Source: CALCEB01 sp035531475
GTDB lineage: Bacteria; Acidobacteriota; Terriglobia; UBA7540
Reading direction: 5' to 3'
Assembly: GCA_035531475.1 (NCBI GenBank)
Contig: DATKST010000034.1
Span: forward strand, 1 to 64,000
Length of the DNA stretch: 64,000 nucleotides
Shown here piece by piece: positions 25,312-34,626 of the stretch. Position numbers and translations under genes: made by a program. Below the pieces are notes generated by a model. That model worked only from the letters and a program-made list of their open reading frames with translations, was not told the origin of the DNA and made no database searches. Numbering within the stretch: the stretch's first letter is position 1; each line of letters opens with the position of its first letter.

Positions 25312-28300
25312 ATGCTGAAATCCATCGTTCGCTTTTCGTTGCGCCGTCCGGGAGTAGTGATCGCGCTGGCGTGCGCGTTGCTTGCCTACGGTGTCTATTC
25401 TCTTCGCACCGCGAGCTACGACGTGTTTCCCGAATTCGCTCCGCCCGAAGTCTCCATTCAGACAGAGGCGCCGGGCCTTTCGCCGCAGCAGGTGGAAGAG
25501 CTCGTGACTCAGCCCATCGAGAACGCCGTTGTGGGCGTGACGGGCGTGAGCGTGGTCCGGTCCGGCTCGATTCAGGGACTTGCCGTCATCAACGTCATCT
25601 TCAACGACACCGGCGACGTTTACCGCGACCGCCAGCTTGTTGCCGAGCGGCTGGCCACTCTCGCCGGGCAACTCCCGGCCGGAGTCACGCCCATCATGAC
25701 ACCGCTCACGTCTTCCACGAGCGTGGTGATGGCCGTGGGGCTCACTTCGCGGACGCACTCGCTGATGGATCTGACCACCACCGCCGACTGGGTGGTGAAG
25801 CGGCGATTGCTGGCCGTGCTCGGCGTCGCCAAGGTGGCGGTGTTCGGCGCGATGACGCGGCAGATTCAAATCCAGTTCGATCCCGGCCGTCTCATCCAGC
25901 ACGGAGTTGGTGTGACCGACGTGATCGCCGCCGCCCAGCGCGCCTCCGGCATTCGTGGCGCGGGCTTCGTCTCCACCGCAAACCAGCGCATCATTCTTCA
26001 AAGCCAAGGGCAATCGCTCACGCCCACTGCCATTGCGCAGACGGTCCTGGTTCATCACCTGGGAGCCAACCTCACCCTGGGAGACGTGAGCAAAGTGGTG
26101 GCCGCCCCGGCGCCTCCGGTGGGCGGCGCGTCCATCATGGGCCAGCCCGGCATCATCCTCATGGTCTCATCGCAATACGGCGCCAACACCCTCGAAGTGA
26201 CGCGCGGCATCGACCGGGCATTGGGGGAACTCCAGCCGGGGCTCGAAAAGGCCGGCATCCAACTGCACGGCGATATCTTCCGCCCGGCGGACTTCGTGGT
26301 GACGGCACTGCACAACGTTCGCCGCTCTTTGCTGATCGGCGCCTTGCTGGTGATCGCCGTGCTGTTCCTGTTCCTCTCCAATCTTCGCACCGCGGCTATT
26401 TCCTGCGCGGCGATTCCGCTTTCGCTGCTCGGCGGGATCGTGGTGCTGGAGCACCTTGGCCTGAGCCTGAACACGATGACGCTGGGCGGCCTGGCCATCG
26501 CCATCGGCGAAGTGGTGGATGATGCGGTTATCGACGTGGAGAACATACACCGCCGCTTGCGCGAAAACCGCGCGGCGAAGAAGCCGAGGACGGCGTGGCG
26601 CGTGGTGCTGGATGCCTCGGTGGAAGTCCGGAGCGCCGTGGTGTATGCCACGTTCGTCGTGATTCTGGTCTTCTTTCCTGTGCTCACCCTCTCCGGAATT
26701 GCCGGCCGCATCTTTTCTCCCCTCGCCGTGGCGTATATTTGGTCGATCCTGTTTTCACTGCTCGTCGCGCTGACGGTGACCCCGGCGCTGAGCCTGGCGC
26801 TGCTCGCCAACCGCGATCTTCCTCAGCCTGATCCGCCGCTGGTTCGCATTCTCAAGCGCGCCTACCGCCGCGTACTGCAGGCGGTTGAGCGCTGGCCGGG
26901 GCTGGTGCTGGCCAGCGTCGTCCTGGTGCTGCTGGCCGGCGTGGCGATTCTGCCTTCGCTCGAAGCCTCGTTCATTCCCCCGCTGCGGGAGGGCAATCTC
27001 ACCGTGCACATGACGATGGTCCCGGGCACCTCAATCCGCCAGAACCTGCGCATGGGCAACCGGCTGACTCAGGTATTGCTCAAAGTACCTTACGTGCGCC
27101 TGGTGGCCCAGCGCGCCGGCAGAGCCGAGCTGGCCGACGACACGCACGGCACGCACGCCAGCGAGTTTGAAGTAGCCCTCAACGTCCGGAACGGAAATCA
27201 GTACCAGGCCGCCCTTCATGACATTCGCAGCGCCGTCGCTAAACTGGGCGGCGCCGTCTTTTCCGTGAATAACTTTCTTGTCGAGCGCATCGATGAGACG
27301 ATTTCCGGTTATACCTCAGGCGTGGTCGTGAACATTTTTGGAAACGATCTGGGCGTGCTTGACCAAAAGGCGCAACAAGTGGCGCGAGCGCTGGGTGGCA
27401 TTCCTGGAGTCTCAAACGTCCAGCTTCAGTCCCCGCCGGGCACGCCGCAGGTGGTGGTGCGCCTGCGGCCCGCCGATGTCGAACGCTGGGGCTTCGATCC
27501 GGTTCACGTGCTCGACGCAGTGCGAACCGCCTTCAGCGGTGACGTGGCCGGGGAAGTCTACCAGGGCAGCCGCGTTTTCGACGTTACCGTTGTCCTTGAA
27601 CCCTCAGAGCGGCGCACGGTTGGAGCGATCTCCGCGCTGCCCTTGCGCGGCCCCGACGGCAACTACGTCACGCTCGGCCAGCTTGCGGATATCTATGAGA
27701 CCACGGGCCGTTACATCATCCAGCACGAAGGCGCGCTGCGCGTGGAATCGGTGACGTGCGACGTGGGGAGGGGCGGCGTCAACAGCTTTCTTGCCGAGGC
27801 GAATCGCCGCCTTTCGCGGCTTTCCTTTCCGCCCGGCACCTACTTTTCCTTCGGCGGCACGGCGCAAGAGCAGGCGCGCTCCAATTATGATCTTGTAGTG
27901 CATTCGCTGCTCGCGGCCCTTGGCATCATCCTGCTGCTCTGGGTGGTGATGGGCCACACTCGAAACCTGATGCTGGTGCTCGCGAACCTGCCGTTTGCAA
28001 TGGTGGGAGGCATCTTCGCCGCCTCGCTCACCGGCGGTGAGCTTTCTCTTGGCGCGCTCGTCGGTTTTGTCACGCTTTTCGGCATCACGCTTCGCAACTC
28101 CATCATGCTGATTTCCCATTACGAGCATCTGGTGGACGCGGAAGGCATGACCTGGGGGTTGGAGGCGGCGCTCCGCGGGGCTGGCGAACGTCTCGCTCCG
28201 ATCCTGATGACCGCGCTCGTTACCGGACTCGGGCTGCTGCCCTTGGCACTCGGCAGCGGCGATCCGGGACGCGAGGTTGAAGGCCCGATGGCCGTCGTCA

Positions 28301-28407
28301 TCCTGGGCGGGTTGATCACTTCCACCCTGCTTAACCTGCTCGTGCTGCCCACGCTCGCACTGCGATTCGGGCGCTTCACACCGCGCCGACACCTCGTGGG
28401 GCCGTGA
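25312..28407 (+). CDS. RND efflux pump permease (CzcA/HME-like)
   Basis: 1031 aa inner-membrane proton-driven pump. Topology is the RND standard: a helix at 12-30, a large periplasmic loop, helices around residues 340-500, a second periplasmic loop and a final helix bundle. The TM4 segment reads IAIGEVVDDAVIDVENIHRRL, with the paired acidic residues that carry protons; this D-x3-D type pattern favours the heavy-metal (HME) branch over drug pumps. GAGGAAGG lies just before ATG 25312. Genes for the channel and adaptor precede it. Exact ion cannot be told. Confidence 0.9.
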   Translation: MLKSIVRFSLRRPGVVIALACALLAYGVYSLRTASYDVFPEFAPPEVSIQTEAPGLSPQQVEELVTQPIENAVVGVTGVSVVRSGSIQGLAVINVIFNDTGDVYRDRQLVAERLATLAGQLPAGVTPIMTPLTSSTSVVMAVGLTSRTHSLMDLTTTADWVVKRRLLAVLGVAKVAVFGAMTRQIQIQFDPGRLIQHGVGVTDVIAAAQRASGIRGAGFVSTANQRIILQSQGQSLTPTAIAQTVLVHHLGANLTLGDVSKVVAAPAPPVGGASIMGQPGIILMVSSQYGANTLEVTRGIDRALGELQPGLEKAGIQLHGDIFRPADFVVTALHNVRRSLLIGALLVIAVLFLFLSNLRTAAISCAAIPLSLLGGIVVLEHLGLSLNTMTLGGLAIAIGEVVDDAVIDVENIHRRLRENRAAKKPRTAWRVVLDASVEVRSAVVYATFVVILVFFPVLTLSGIAGRIFSPLAVAYIWSILFSLLVALTVTPALSLALLANRDLPQPDPPLVRILKRAYRRVLQAVERWPGLVLASVVLVLLAGVAILPSLEASFIPPLREGNLTVHMTMVPGTSIRQNLRMGNRLTQVLLKVPYVRLVAQRAGRAELADDTHGTHASEFEVALNVRNGNQYQAALHDIRSAVAKLGGAVFSVNNFLVERIDETISGYTSGVVVNIFGNDLGVLDQKAQQVARALGGIPGVSNVQLQSPPGTPQVVVRLRPADVERWGFDPVHVLDAVRTAFSGDVAGEVYQGSRVFDVTVVLEPSERRTVGAISALPLRGPDGNYVTLGQLADIYETTGRYIIQHEGALRVESVTCDVGRGGVNSFLAEANRRLSRLSFPPGTYFSFGGTAQEQARSNYDLVVHSLLAALGIILLLWVVMGHTRNLMLVLANLPFAMVGGIFAASLTGGELSLGALVGFVTLFGITLRNSIMLISHYEHLVDAEGMTWGLEAALRGAGERLAPILMTALVTGLGLLPLALGSGDPGREVEGPMAVVILGGLITSTLLNLLVLPTLALRFGRFTPRRHLVGP

Positions 28408-28408
28408 C

Positions 28409-28561
28409 ACGGGCATCTTCCTGCTGCTCTTTCTGGCGTTTGGCAGCGCCCGCGAGGCTCTGTTGGTGATGGCGAAACACGCGCAAGCCTTCATTGGCGG
28501 CGTCCTGGCGGTCATAGTGGCCGGCGGCACCCCTCAAGTTCGGCCAAATTCATGGAATTGA
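28409..28561 (+). pseudogene. Fragment of a second RND (CzcA-like) permease
   Basis: Directly after the pump stop, 50 codons read TGIFLLLFLAFGSAREALLVM, then AFIGGVLAVIVAGG, the strongly conserved TM10-11 region of CzcA-type RND pumps, followed by unrelated residues and TGA. The intact upstream pump has its own different version of this segment (LLLWVVMGHTRNLMLVLANLPFAMVGGIFA). This is therefore a leftover of a paralogous gene, pointing to recombination or decay of a tandem duplicate. Confidence 0.6.
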
Positions 28562-28741
28562 AGCTGGACAAGATTCTTCGCGTTGGCCTGTTCTGAAAAC
28601 TGGTAGAATAAAGCCGAAGTGTTGGCCGGTCCGTTCTACCCGCTAGACTCATGATTCGGGCGGATGGTTGTGGTTAAAAGATGAATCGGCCCGGCCAGGG
28701 ACACTTTCACCTAAAGAACTACCGAAGCGACCGGAGGTTCT

Positions 28742-29242
28742 ATGAAGAAGATTTTATGGATCGGATTTGGCGCCCTGGCACTTGGCGTTTTGCTGGCTTA
28801 CCTCGCCGCGACCCCGGTGAGGGCTTTACCGGCCCCGGCGGCTGGAGCGCCCCAAGGTCACCCCCAGATTATGGCGGCGCTGCGTTCATTAAATTCGGCG
28901 CGGTACCAATTGAACGGCGCCGCGACGGTTTACGGTGGGCACCGGGCAAAGGCTGAGCAACTGACCGACCAGGCGATTCGGGAGTGTCATGCGGCGATTG
29001 ATTATGCGAGGACCAAGCATGTAGAGCGCATCCCACCCGCTCCGCCCATGTCAAAAGGCCAAAGAAAGGCAGAGCGGGGCTATCCGGCCATGCACGCTGC
29101 TTTGAATGATTTAACGGTTGCCAGCAATCACCTGCAAAGGGCGGCTAAGGTTTTTGGCGGCCATCGCGCCAACGCGCTGAGATTCGCCAACCAAGCGATC
29201 AATGAATGTCATGCCGCCCTTAGATACGTCCACGCCAAATAA
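28742..29242 (+). CDS. Exported protein with two tandem 52-residue repeats
   Basis: 166 aa; GGAGG 5 nt before the ATG. Signal peptide MKKILWIGFGALALGVLLAYLAATPVRA. Two homologous units follow: HPQIMAALRSLNSARYQLN...GGHRAKAEQLTDQAIRECHAAIDYART (about 40-92) and YPAMHAALNDLTVASNHLQ...GGHRANALRFANQAINECHAALRYVHA (about 113-165), each an all-helical hairpin with conserved GGHR and ECHAA motifs. This looks like a periplasmic four-helix-type protein, perhaps metal or haem binding through His/Cys, which would fit the neighbouring efflux operon, but that is speculation. Confidence 0.7.
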   Translation: MKKILWIGFGALALGVLLAYLAATPVRALPAPAAGAPQGHPQIMAALRSLNSARYQLNGAATVYGGHRAKAEQLTDQAIRECHAAIDYARTKHVERIPPAPPMSKGQRKAERGYPAMHAALNDLTVASNHLQRAAKVFGGHRANALRFANQAINECHAALRYVHAK

Positions 29243-29299
29243 TCGAGCTTAACTCCGGGGCGCTGGCCCGCACTGGCGGGTCCGGCGCTTCGGGTTAGC

Positions 29300-29782
29300 T
29301 CATCGCTCGCGATCAAGGCCTGTGCCGCCCGCCAACAATCGGTTCAGCGCCATCGCCTGCCTGGAATTCTTTTTCAGGATGACCCGCCAGATTCGCGCCA
29401 ACTCATCGCGGGCAATTTCTGCGATGGTGCCGCGCCCGCGCTGGGGTGTGAAGGCCAGGACGTGGTCGAGATCAGGATGGCGGGTAAGGGGATGATCGAG
29501 CCGTAGAGCCTGAGACGGAGGGCAGAAGGAAAGCAGCGGTCCCTGGCTGGCATCCCTCCCATCGGAGGCGGCTCGCGCCATGCCCACCATCAGCCTGCGG
29601 TCCGCTTCGTAACACAGAAACAGATCCCCGCGCTTGACCTGATCGCGGATCAGGCGCAGGCTGCGGGCGCTGCGGATCCAGCCCCGGTCGCCCATGGGGA
29701 AAGGCCGGCGGCGGCGCGACGCAAAGTATCGCCGGAACTCCCAGCCCCGCCGCGTATTGATCTTGAAAACCCAGGCTTTCAT
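29300..29782 (-). CDS. EVE/PUA-like domain protein (tentative)
   Basis: 160 aa. It begins MKAWVFKINTRRGWEFRRYF, continues with VKRGDLFLCYEADRRLMVGMARAAS and ends in a basic helix. The W-F-K-x-N start, the K-x-GD...Y strand and the later G-x-A-R turn resemble EVE/PUA-like small-molecule or modified-base binding domains. It overlaps the serA stop by 4 nt and follows it on the same strand, so it is likely co-transcribed with serine biosynthesis genes. No catalytic motif. The family call is low confidence. Confidence 0.55.
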   Translation of the reverse strand: MKAWVFKINTRRGWEFRRYFASRRRRPFPMGDRGWIRSARSLRLIRDQVKRGDLFLCYEADRRLMVGMARAASDGRDASQGPLLSFCPPSQALRLDHPLTRHPDLDHVLAFTPQRGRGTIAEIARDELARIWRVILKKNSRQAMALNRLLAGGTGLDRER

Positions 29783-31371
29783 CCCATCTTGACCACTCGC
29801 GCCTCGCGCACGGCGGACACAGATTTGATTTCCGCAAGCACCGGAGCGGGGATGGGGTTATCCACATTGATCAGACCAATGGCCTGGCGCGATTGCGGGT
29901 TACGGCCCAACGCGAAGCTGGCGATGTTGATGGAGTGGTTGCCCAGGACGGTGCCCACCGCGCCGATGACCCCTGGGACATCCTGATTCTGGATGTAGAG
30001 CAGCGTTCCGTGCAGCGGCGCCTCAATATCGATATCGTTCAATCCCAACAGGCGTGGCATGTTCTTTAAACCCACCATGCCCAACACGGAAACGGTCTCC
30101 GCCGCCGTTTTCAGCGCAATGCCGAGCGAATTGGAGAACGCGGCGCGGCGCGGGCTGCGCTGCTCCGTGACTTCAATGCGCCGCTCGTGCGCCAGACTGG
30201 CTGCGTTGATCAGGTTGGCCTGCTCTTCGGCTGAAAGCACTTGATTCAGGATGCCCACCAGCACCGCGTTTTTCACCAGATGGGTATTGAGCTCAGCGAG
30301 TCCTCCATCGTAGCTCACGCGGATCTGTTCCATGCCGCCGCTCGCCACTTGCCCCAGAAACGATCCCAACCTTTCCCCAAGCTGGATGTAAGGTTGAAGG
30401 CGCTGATATTCCTCGGGCGAAACGGACGGCATGTTCACGGCATTGCGCACCATGCCCTGCAGCAAATAGTCCCGCACCTGCTCGGCAATGCGAATGCCCA
30501 CGATCTCTTGCGCCTCTTCGGTGGACCCCGCGATGTGGGGCGTGACGATCACTTGTCGGTGGCGGACCAGCGCCGAATCCTTAGGTGGTTCCACCTCAAA
30601 CACATCCAGACCCGCGCCCGCCACCTGGCCCGATTCAATCGCTGCCAGCAAATCTTTCTCATTGATGAGTTCACCGCGCGCACAGTTGACGACGCGCACG
30701 CCCGGTTTGGCCATCCCCAGGGTGTGGGCGTTTAACAAATGCTGGGTTTCAGGTGTCAAAGAGCAATGCAAGCTCACAAAGTCGCTCGCCCGTAACAGGT
30801 CACCGAGCGCCAGTACCTGCACGTTCTGCTCCTGGGCAAGGCGGGCCGGAACGAAAGGGTCATAACCGACGGTTTTCATCTGGAATGCCTGAGCCAAGCG
30901 AGCGACTTCCAACCCGATTCTTCCCAGGCCGATCAGCCCTAGCGTCTTTCCTCGCAGCTCCATGCCCAGGAACTTCTTTTTCTCCCACTTGCCCTGCTTC
31001 ACGGAGTCGTCAGCTTCCGGAATGCGCCGCGCCAGCGCCAACATGAACGCCAGGGTCTGCTCGGCGACGCTGGTGGCGTTGCCGCCCGGAGTGTTCATCA
31101 CCACAATGCCCTTGCGCGTTGCGGCCTCCAGGTCCACGTTGTCCACGCCCACGCCGGCCCGGCCGATCACGCGAAGGCGCGTGGCGTGGTCCAGCAGATC
31201 GGACGTCACCTTGGTGGCGCTACGCACGATCAACGCCTCCGCATCTTTGATCTCCGGCTTGGGATCCAGTTTCTTGCCCTTCTCCGGCAGGTAGTTCACT
31301 TCAAACGAGGGTTCATCCCGCAGCACTTTCAGCGTGCTCTCGGAAACATCATCGGTCACAAGAATTGTCAT
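29779..31371 (-). CDS. serA: D-3-phosphoglycerate dehydrogenase (long form)
   Basis: 530 aa, first step of serine synthesis (3-phosphoglycerate to 3-phosphohydroxypyruvate, NAD+). The NAD-binding GLIGLGRIGLEVA motif lies near residue 146, the VGRAGVGVDNVD-like segment near 72, and the catalytic Arg/Glu/His region in NCARGELINEKDL ... VTPHIAGSTEEAQE. An intervening ASB-type domain and a C-terminal ACT domain (IQNQDVPGVIGAVGTVLGNHSINIASFALGR) are present, so serine feedback is possible. I chose ATG 31371 (MTILVTDDVS). An open extension to 31422 is unlike the family. It follows the class V aminotransferase on the same strand. Confidence 0.94.
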   Translation of the reverse strand: MTILVTDDVSESTLKVLRDEPSFEVNYLPEKGKKLDPKPEIKDAEALIVRSATKVTSDLLDHATRLRVIGRAGVGVDNVDLEAATRKGIVVMNTPGGNATSVAEQTLAFMLALARRIPEADDSVKQGKWEKKKFLGMELRGKTLGLIGLGRIGLEVARLAQAFQMKTVGYDPFVPARLAQEQNVQVLALGDLLRASDFVSLHCSLTPETQHLLNAHTLGMAKPGVRVVNCARGELINEKDLLAAIESGQVAGAGLDVFEVEPPKDSALVRHRQVIVTPHIAGSTEEAQEIVGIRIAEQVRDYLLQGMVRNAVNMPSVSPEEYQRLQPYIQLGERLGSFLGQVASGGMEQIRVSYDGGLAELNTHLVKNAVLVGILNQVLSAEEQANLINAASLAHERRIEVTEQRSPRRAAFSNSLGIALKTAAETVSVLGMVGLKNMPRLLGLNDIDIEAPLHGTLLYIQNQDVPGVIGAVGTVLGNHSINIASFALGRNPQSRQAIGLINVDNPIPAPVLAEIKSVSAVREARVVKMG

Positions 31372-31532
31372 GGTCTCTTCGCTCTTATGAGTTGGATTTA
31401 TTGGCCCGGAACCGATTTTCAAGGGTCTGCTGAATTTCTCTTGGCGCTGAGAAATTTTGAGACCTGCCTTTGCCGGAAAGCGGATTGATCCGCAGTGCGC
31501 CCAGGCGGCCGCGAGGTTCGGGGCATTTGCCG

Positions 31533-32714
31533 CTAGGCTTTCCCTGTTGCCGACTGTCCGGCTGTGCGCCGCAGATAAACTTCTTGCACGGCCCGCACGC
31601 CGGAACCTAGCTCCACCTTCTGTCCTTTGCGGTGGAGTGCAATCTCAAGCGCGGCAATCACGGAAAACAAGTCGGAGATATCGTAATAGCCAAGATGGGC
31701 CAGCCGGAAAATCTGGCCTTTCATGGTGCCCTGGCCGTTGGAAAGAATGGCGCCGAAATCCTTGCGAACCATTTTGATGATCTCGCCCGAGTCGATGCCC
31801 TCCGGCGCGCAGATGGCGGTGACGGCGTTGGCATAGTTGCCCGTAGCGAACAGTTTCAATCCCACGCGTTGGGCGGCGGCTCGCGCCGCTTCCGCCAGCA
31901 GCGCAGCATTGGCAATCAAGTTTTCGCGGCCCAGCTTCTTGATGTATTCGAGGGCTGCATGCAGGCTTACCACCAGGGACGTGGCCGGCGTGTAACTGGC
32001 CTCGCCCTTCGCAAGGTTTTTGCGCTCCTTGGCATAATCAAAATAGAAGTGTGGCAATCTTGCTTTTTCGATGAGCTTCCACGCCTTTTCGCTTACCGCC
32101 GCAAAGGCCAATCCGGGCGGGATCATCGTTGCCTTTTGCGAGCCGCCAATCACCACGTCCAATCCCCATTCATCCGGGCGTAGGTCCGTGGTGCCCAGCC
32201 CCGTGATGGCGTCTACCACCAGACAGGTTTCGGGGCAGGACTTGACGGCGGCGGCGAGCGTCTTCACGTCATGGCTCACGCCCGTCGAGGTCTCGGTCGC
32301 CTGAATGAAAACCCCGCGGAAAGGTCCATGCTTTTCAAGCTGTTCCTTCAAGCCTTCGATGTTTACCGGATGCCCGTAAGGCGACTCCACCGTCACGGCT
32401 TCCACTCCGTAAGCCTGGGCAATCGCCAGCCAGCGCTCTCCGAATTTGCCGGCCGTGCCCACCAGCATGCGCTCGCCGGGCGAAAGCAAATTGGAAACGG
32501 CCCCTTCCATCGCCCCGCTTCCCGAACAGGCAAATAACAACATGTCGTTTTGGGTATTAAAGTAATACTTTAGATGTTCGATCGTTTGCCGCATGATTTC
32601 GCGGAATTCGTCCGTGCGGTGATGAATGTTGCGCGTGGCGCCGCGAAGCTGCGCTTCCATCAGCAGTGGCGTGGGGCCCGGGGTGAAGAGTCGTTCCTTG
32701 ATGAGTAATGGCAT
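31533..32714 (-). CDS. Class V PLP aminotransferase (serine pathway, SerC-like role)
   Basis: 393 aa, fold-type I aminotransferase of the alanine-glyoxylate/serine-glyoxylate/archaeal-type phosphoserine group. LFTPGPTPLLMEA opens the protein, CSGSGAMEGAVSNLL binds the cofactor phosphate, VVDAITGLG has the Asp (about 168) and GGSQKATMIPPG the Schiff-base Lys (about 194). No classical serC gene is adjacent, but the gene lies 160 bp upstream of serA in the same orientation, which suggests it converts 3-phosphohydroxypyruvate to phosphoserine. AGAGGA precedes ATG 32714. Confidence 0.88.
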   Translation of the reverse strand: MPLLIKERLFTPGPTPLLMEAQLRGATRNIHHRTDEFREIMRQTIEHLKYYFNTQNDMLLFACSGSGAMEGAVSNLLSPGERMLVGTAGKFGERWLAIAQAYGVEAVTVESPYGHPVNIEGLKEQLEKHGPFRGVFIQATETSTGVSHDVKTLAAAVKSCPETCLVVDAITGLGTTDLRPDEWGLDVVIGGSQKATMIPPGLAFAAVSEKAWKLIEKARLPHFYFDYAKERKNLAKGEASYTPATSLVVSLHAALEYIKKLGRENLIANAALLAEAARAAAQRVGLKLFATGNYANAVTAICAPEGIDSGEIIKMVRKDFGAILSNGQGTMKGQIFRLAHLGYYDISDLFSVIAALEIALHRKGQKVELGSGVRAVQEVYLRRTAGQSATGKA

Positions 32715-33213
32715 GGTTCAAATGTCCTCTTATTCTTCTGGTGGATTGCGGGACGGCGTTTCTGCCGTTCGGAGTTATCCTGCCGCTGTACGGAGTTTTC
32801 CTCGTTCCGTCGCGCGTTGTTGGGGTTCTGGCAGCGTGGAATTCTAAATTTTGAACTCCGCCGTGGTGAATTGGAATCGAAGGACTTTCAGTATTCTTGC
32901 AATCAAAGCCGGCAATGGCGCTGATCGCGGCGAATGACTTATTTCTTATGGCAGGACCGCGCTCCCACCGTGCGACCGCCAACTCACCGATACTTCAGTT
33001 TAGAGAAAGTTGGCGGGGTTGTCAAAAAATTAGGGACGGTAGTGGTAGCTTGGTTTGTTGCAGCGACGCTCTATGAGCGGCGGAAACCATCGGGAAATCA
33101 AGTTCGGCAGTCACAAACCGCCTCCCTCCCGGCTGCGGAGACCGGAAATCGGACGGAGCCCGTCGCAGCCCTTTATCCATCAGCTCCCCGCCGGTATCCT
33201 GGAATCACGCGGA
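32715..33213. other. 499-bp gap upstream of the serine operon
   Basis: No supported gene on either strand. It should hold the promoter of the aminotransferase-serA operon. I looked for T-box specifier stems and a leader peptide rich in one residue and saw neither. Confidence 0.45.
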
Positions 33214-33999
33214 TTAAGGCCCTACCTGGCGGGTGATTGTTACCGGCACCGTCAGCACAAATTGCAGCCGGGCTTCCGCCGGCAGGGTGATCTCCTTCTT
33301 GCCCGTGGCTGCGGCCCCGGCAGTGCCCGCTCCCGCCCCGATCAACCCACCAATGGCCGCTCCCTTTCCTTTGCCCGCAAGAGCACCGATCAACGCTCCC
33401 ACACCTGCCCCGCCACCAATCAATACCTCGTCTCTCTTCTTGTGCGAACCACCCTTCGCGCTCCAGGTACGGGTGGTGATTTGGACCGGATTGCCGCCGC
33501 GCGGAGTGATGGAATCGAGAGTCAACGCGAGCTCAGCAGGCCGGTTCAGCCGTCCAGAACTCACGGCATTGGTCACATGACCGGTCACCGCGCTTCCCGC
33601 TGGAAACACATCATAGCCGCTTGCCATAAGTGGCGTTGCCAGAGTTCCGCTGAACGAAGCGCCCGAAGCGGCAGAGGCAGAACTCACGGTGTTGTCCAGG
33701 TGGATCGACACCGTGGCCCCCGCAGGGACGGTAGCGGTTTCAACCCTGGGTTGCGGGGGAGAGGAAGGCTGTGGATTTCCCGGGGCAGACGCCGCACGCC
33801 GGGGATTGTTGCTGGAGGACGCTTGGGGAGCAGCGGGCGCTGCCTCCTGCGAAGTGCCAGCCGCTGTTGCCTGGGATGTGGCAGGAGAAGCCGCCTGCTG
33901 TGCTTCCTGAGAAGCCGTTGGTTGATTACCCTGGCGACAACCTGCCAGAGTGATGCCCAGGGCGACTGTCAGCGCGGTCACACTCAATCTTTTTTGCAT
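33214..33999 (-). CDS. Glycine-zipper lipoprotein
   Basis: 261 aa. Lipoprotein signal MQKRLSVTALTVALGITLAGC. A Ser/Ala/Pro/Gln-rich linker (about 22-85) is followed by a beta-rich domain (VPAGATVSIHLDNTVSSASAASGASFSGTLATPLM...YDVFPAGSAVTGHV). A glycine-zipper segment (GGGAGVGALIGALAGKGKGAAIGGLIGAGAGTAGAAATG) that probably inserts in or spans a membrane lies near 195-235. A short beta tail ends the protein. GGAG lies 7 nt before ATG. The type is frequent in Acidobacteriota and functionally unstudied. Confidence 0.8.
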   Translation of the reverse strand: MQKRLSVTALTVALGITLAGCRQGNQPTASQEAQQAASPATSQATAAGTSQEAAPAAPQASSSNNPRRAASAPGNPQPSSPPQPRVETATVPAGATVSIHLDNTVSSASAASGASFSGTLATPLMASGYDVFPAGSAVTGHVTNAVSSGRLNRPAELALTLDSITPRGGNPVQITTRTWSAKGGSHKKRDEVLIGGGAGVGALIGALAGKGKGAAIGGLIGAGAGTAGAAATGKKEITLPAEARLQFVLTVPVTITRQVGP

Positions 34000-34355
34000 G
34001 GCTGTTCTCCGTTCATGGCGTTATCTGCCCCTCGCCGTTTTCCTAATCTGCTGATAAAAAAACCGGTGAGCGCATTCAAGCCGAAATTCAATTCCCTACT
34101 TAAAGGCAGGACGGCAAAACAACTCCTTCTAAAAATAATAACGAATGGCGCCGGGAACGTCAAGTGAATGTAAACCGAATATTGTCGGCTGAAGAATTCA
34201 CCATAATCGCGGATTCCCGCGAAAGGTGGCATTGTTTTGCTGGCGGGCGGGCGAGGTGTGGGAAGGCAGGTCTGTGCTACTCATGTGTAACTTGGCAACG
34301 TGGTGCGCAGGCCTGCCGCTGAGGTTTGTGGCTCGTACTGGTGAACCTTCGCTAC

Positions 34356-34433
34356 TCACTTTCCATTCTTGGGAGGGTATTTTTTGAGCATCTTGTCAAC
34401 CGACTTGAGTACCTGTTTTTCGTCACCTCTACG
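34356..34433 (-). pseudogene. C-terminal fragment of a DUF4136 paralogue
   Basis: Read on the minus strand, 34433-34356 gives RRGDEKQVLKSVDKMLKKYPPKNGK and a stop. The intact DUF4136 gene 270 bp away ends KGDEKQVLKSVQKMFKLYPPPKEKT. Upstream of the fragment homology is lost. A tandem duplicate has decayed. The rest of 34000-34626 shows nothing else I can name. Confidence 0.6.
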
Positions 34434-34626
34434 TCCACTACGGGGCCGTCCGGACGGTGGCGGTGTCCGATGGTCTGCTCCGTACCAACCGGAAACCGGT
34501 CTGGGAAGCTATCCAGCCCCGGTCCCTCTATGTACTTGTCTGCCATGACCCCAAGGGAGTTCTTGGCACGTACGGGACCGGGATTCTAGACCCTGCTGGA
34601 AGCCATCCTTATGCCTGGATTTACAT

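Noticed and set aside
33055..34167. 370-aa plus-strand ORF
   Set aside because: Covers the glycine-zipper lipoprotein in antisense; Arg/Gly/Ser-rich with no fold-like pattern.
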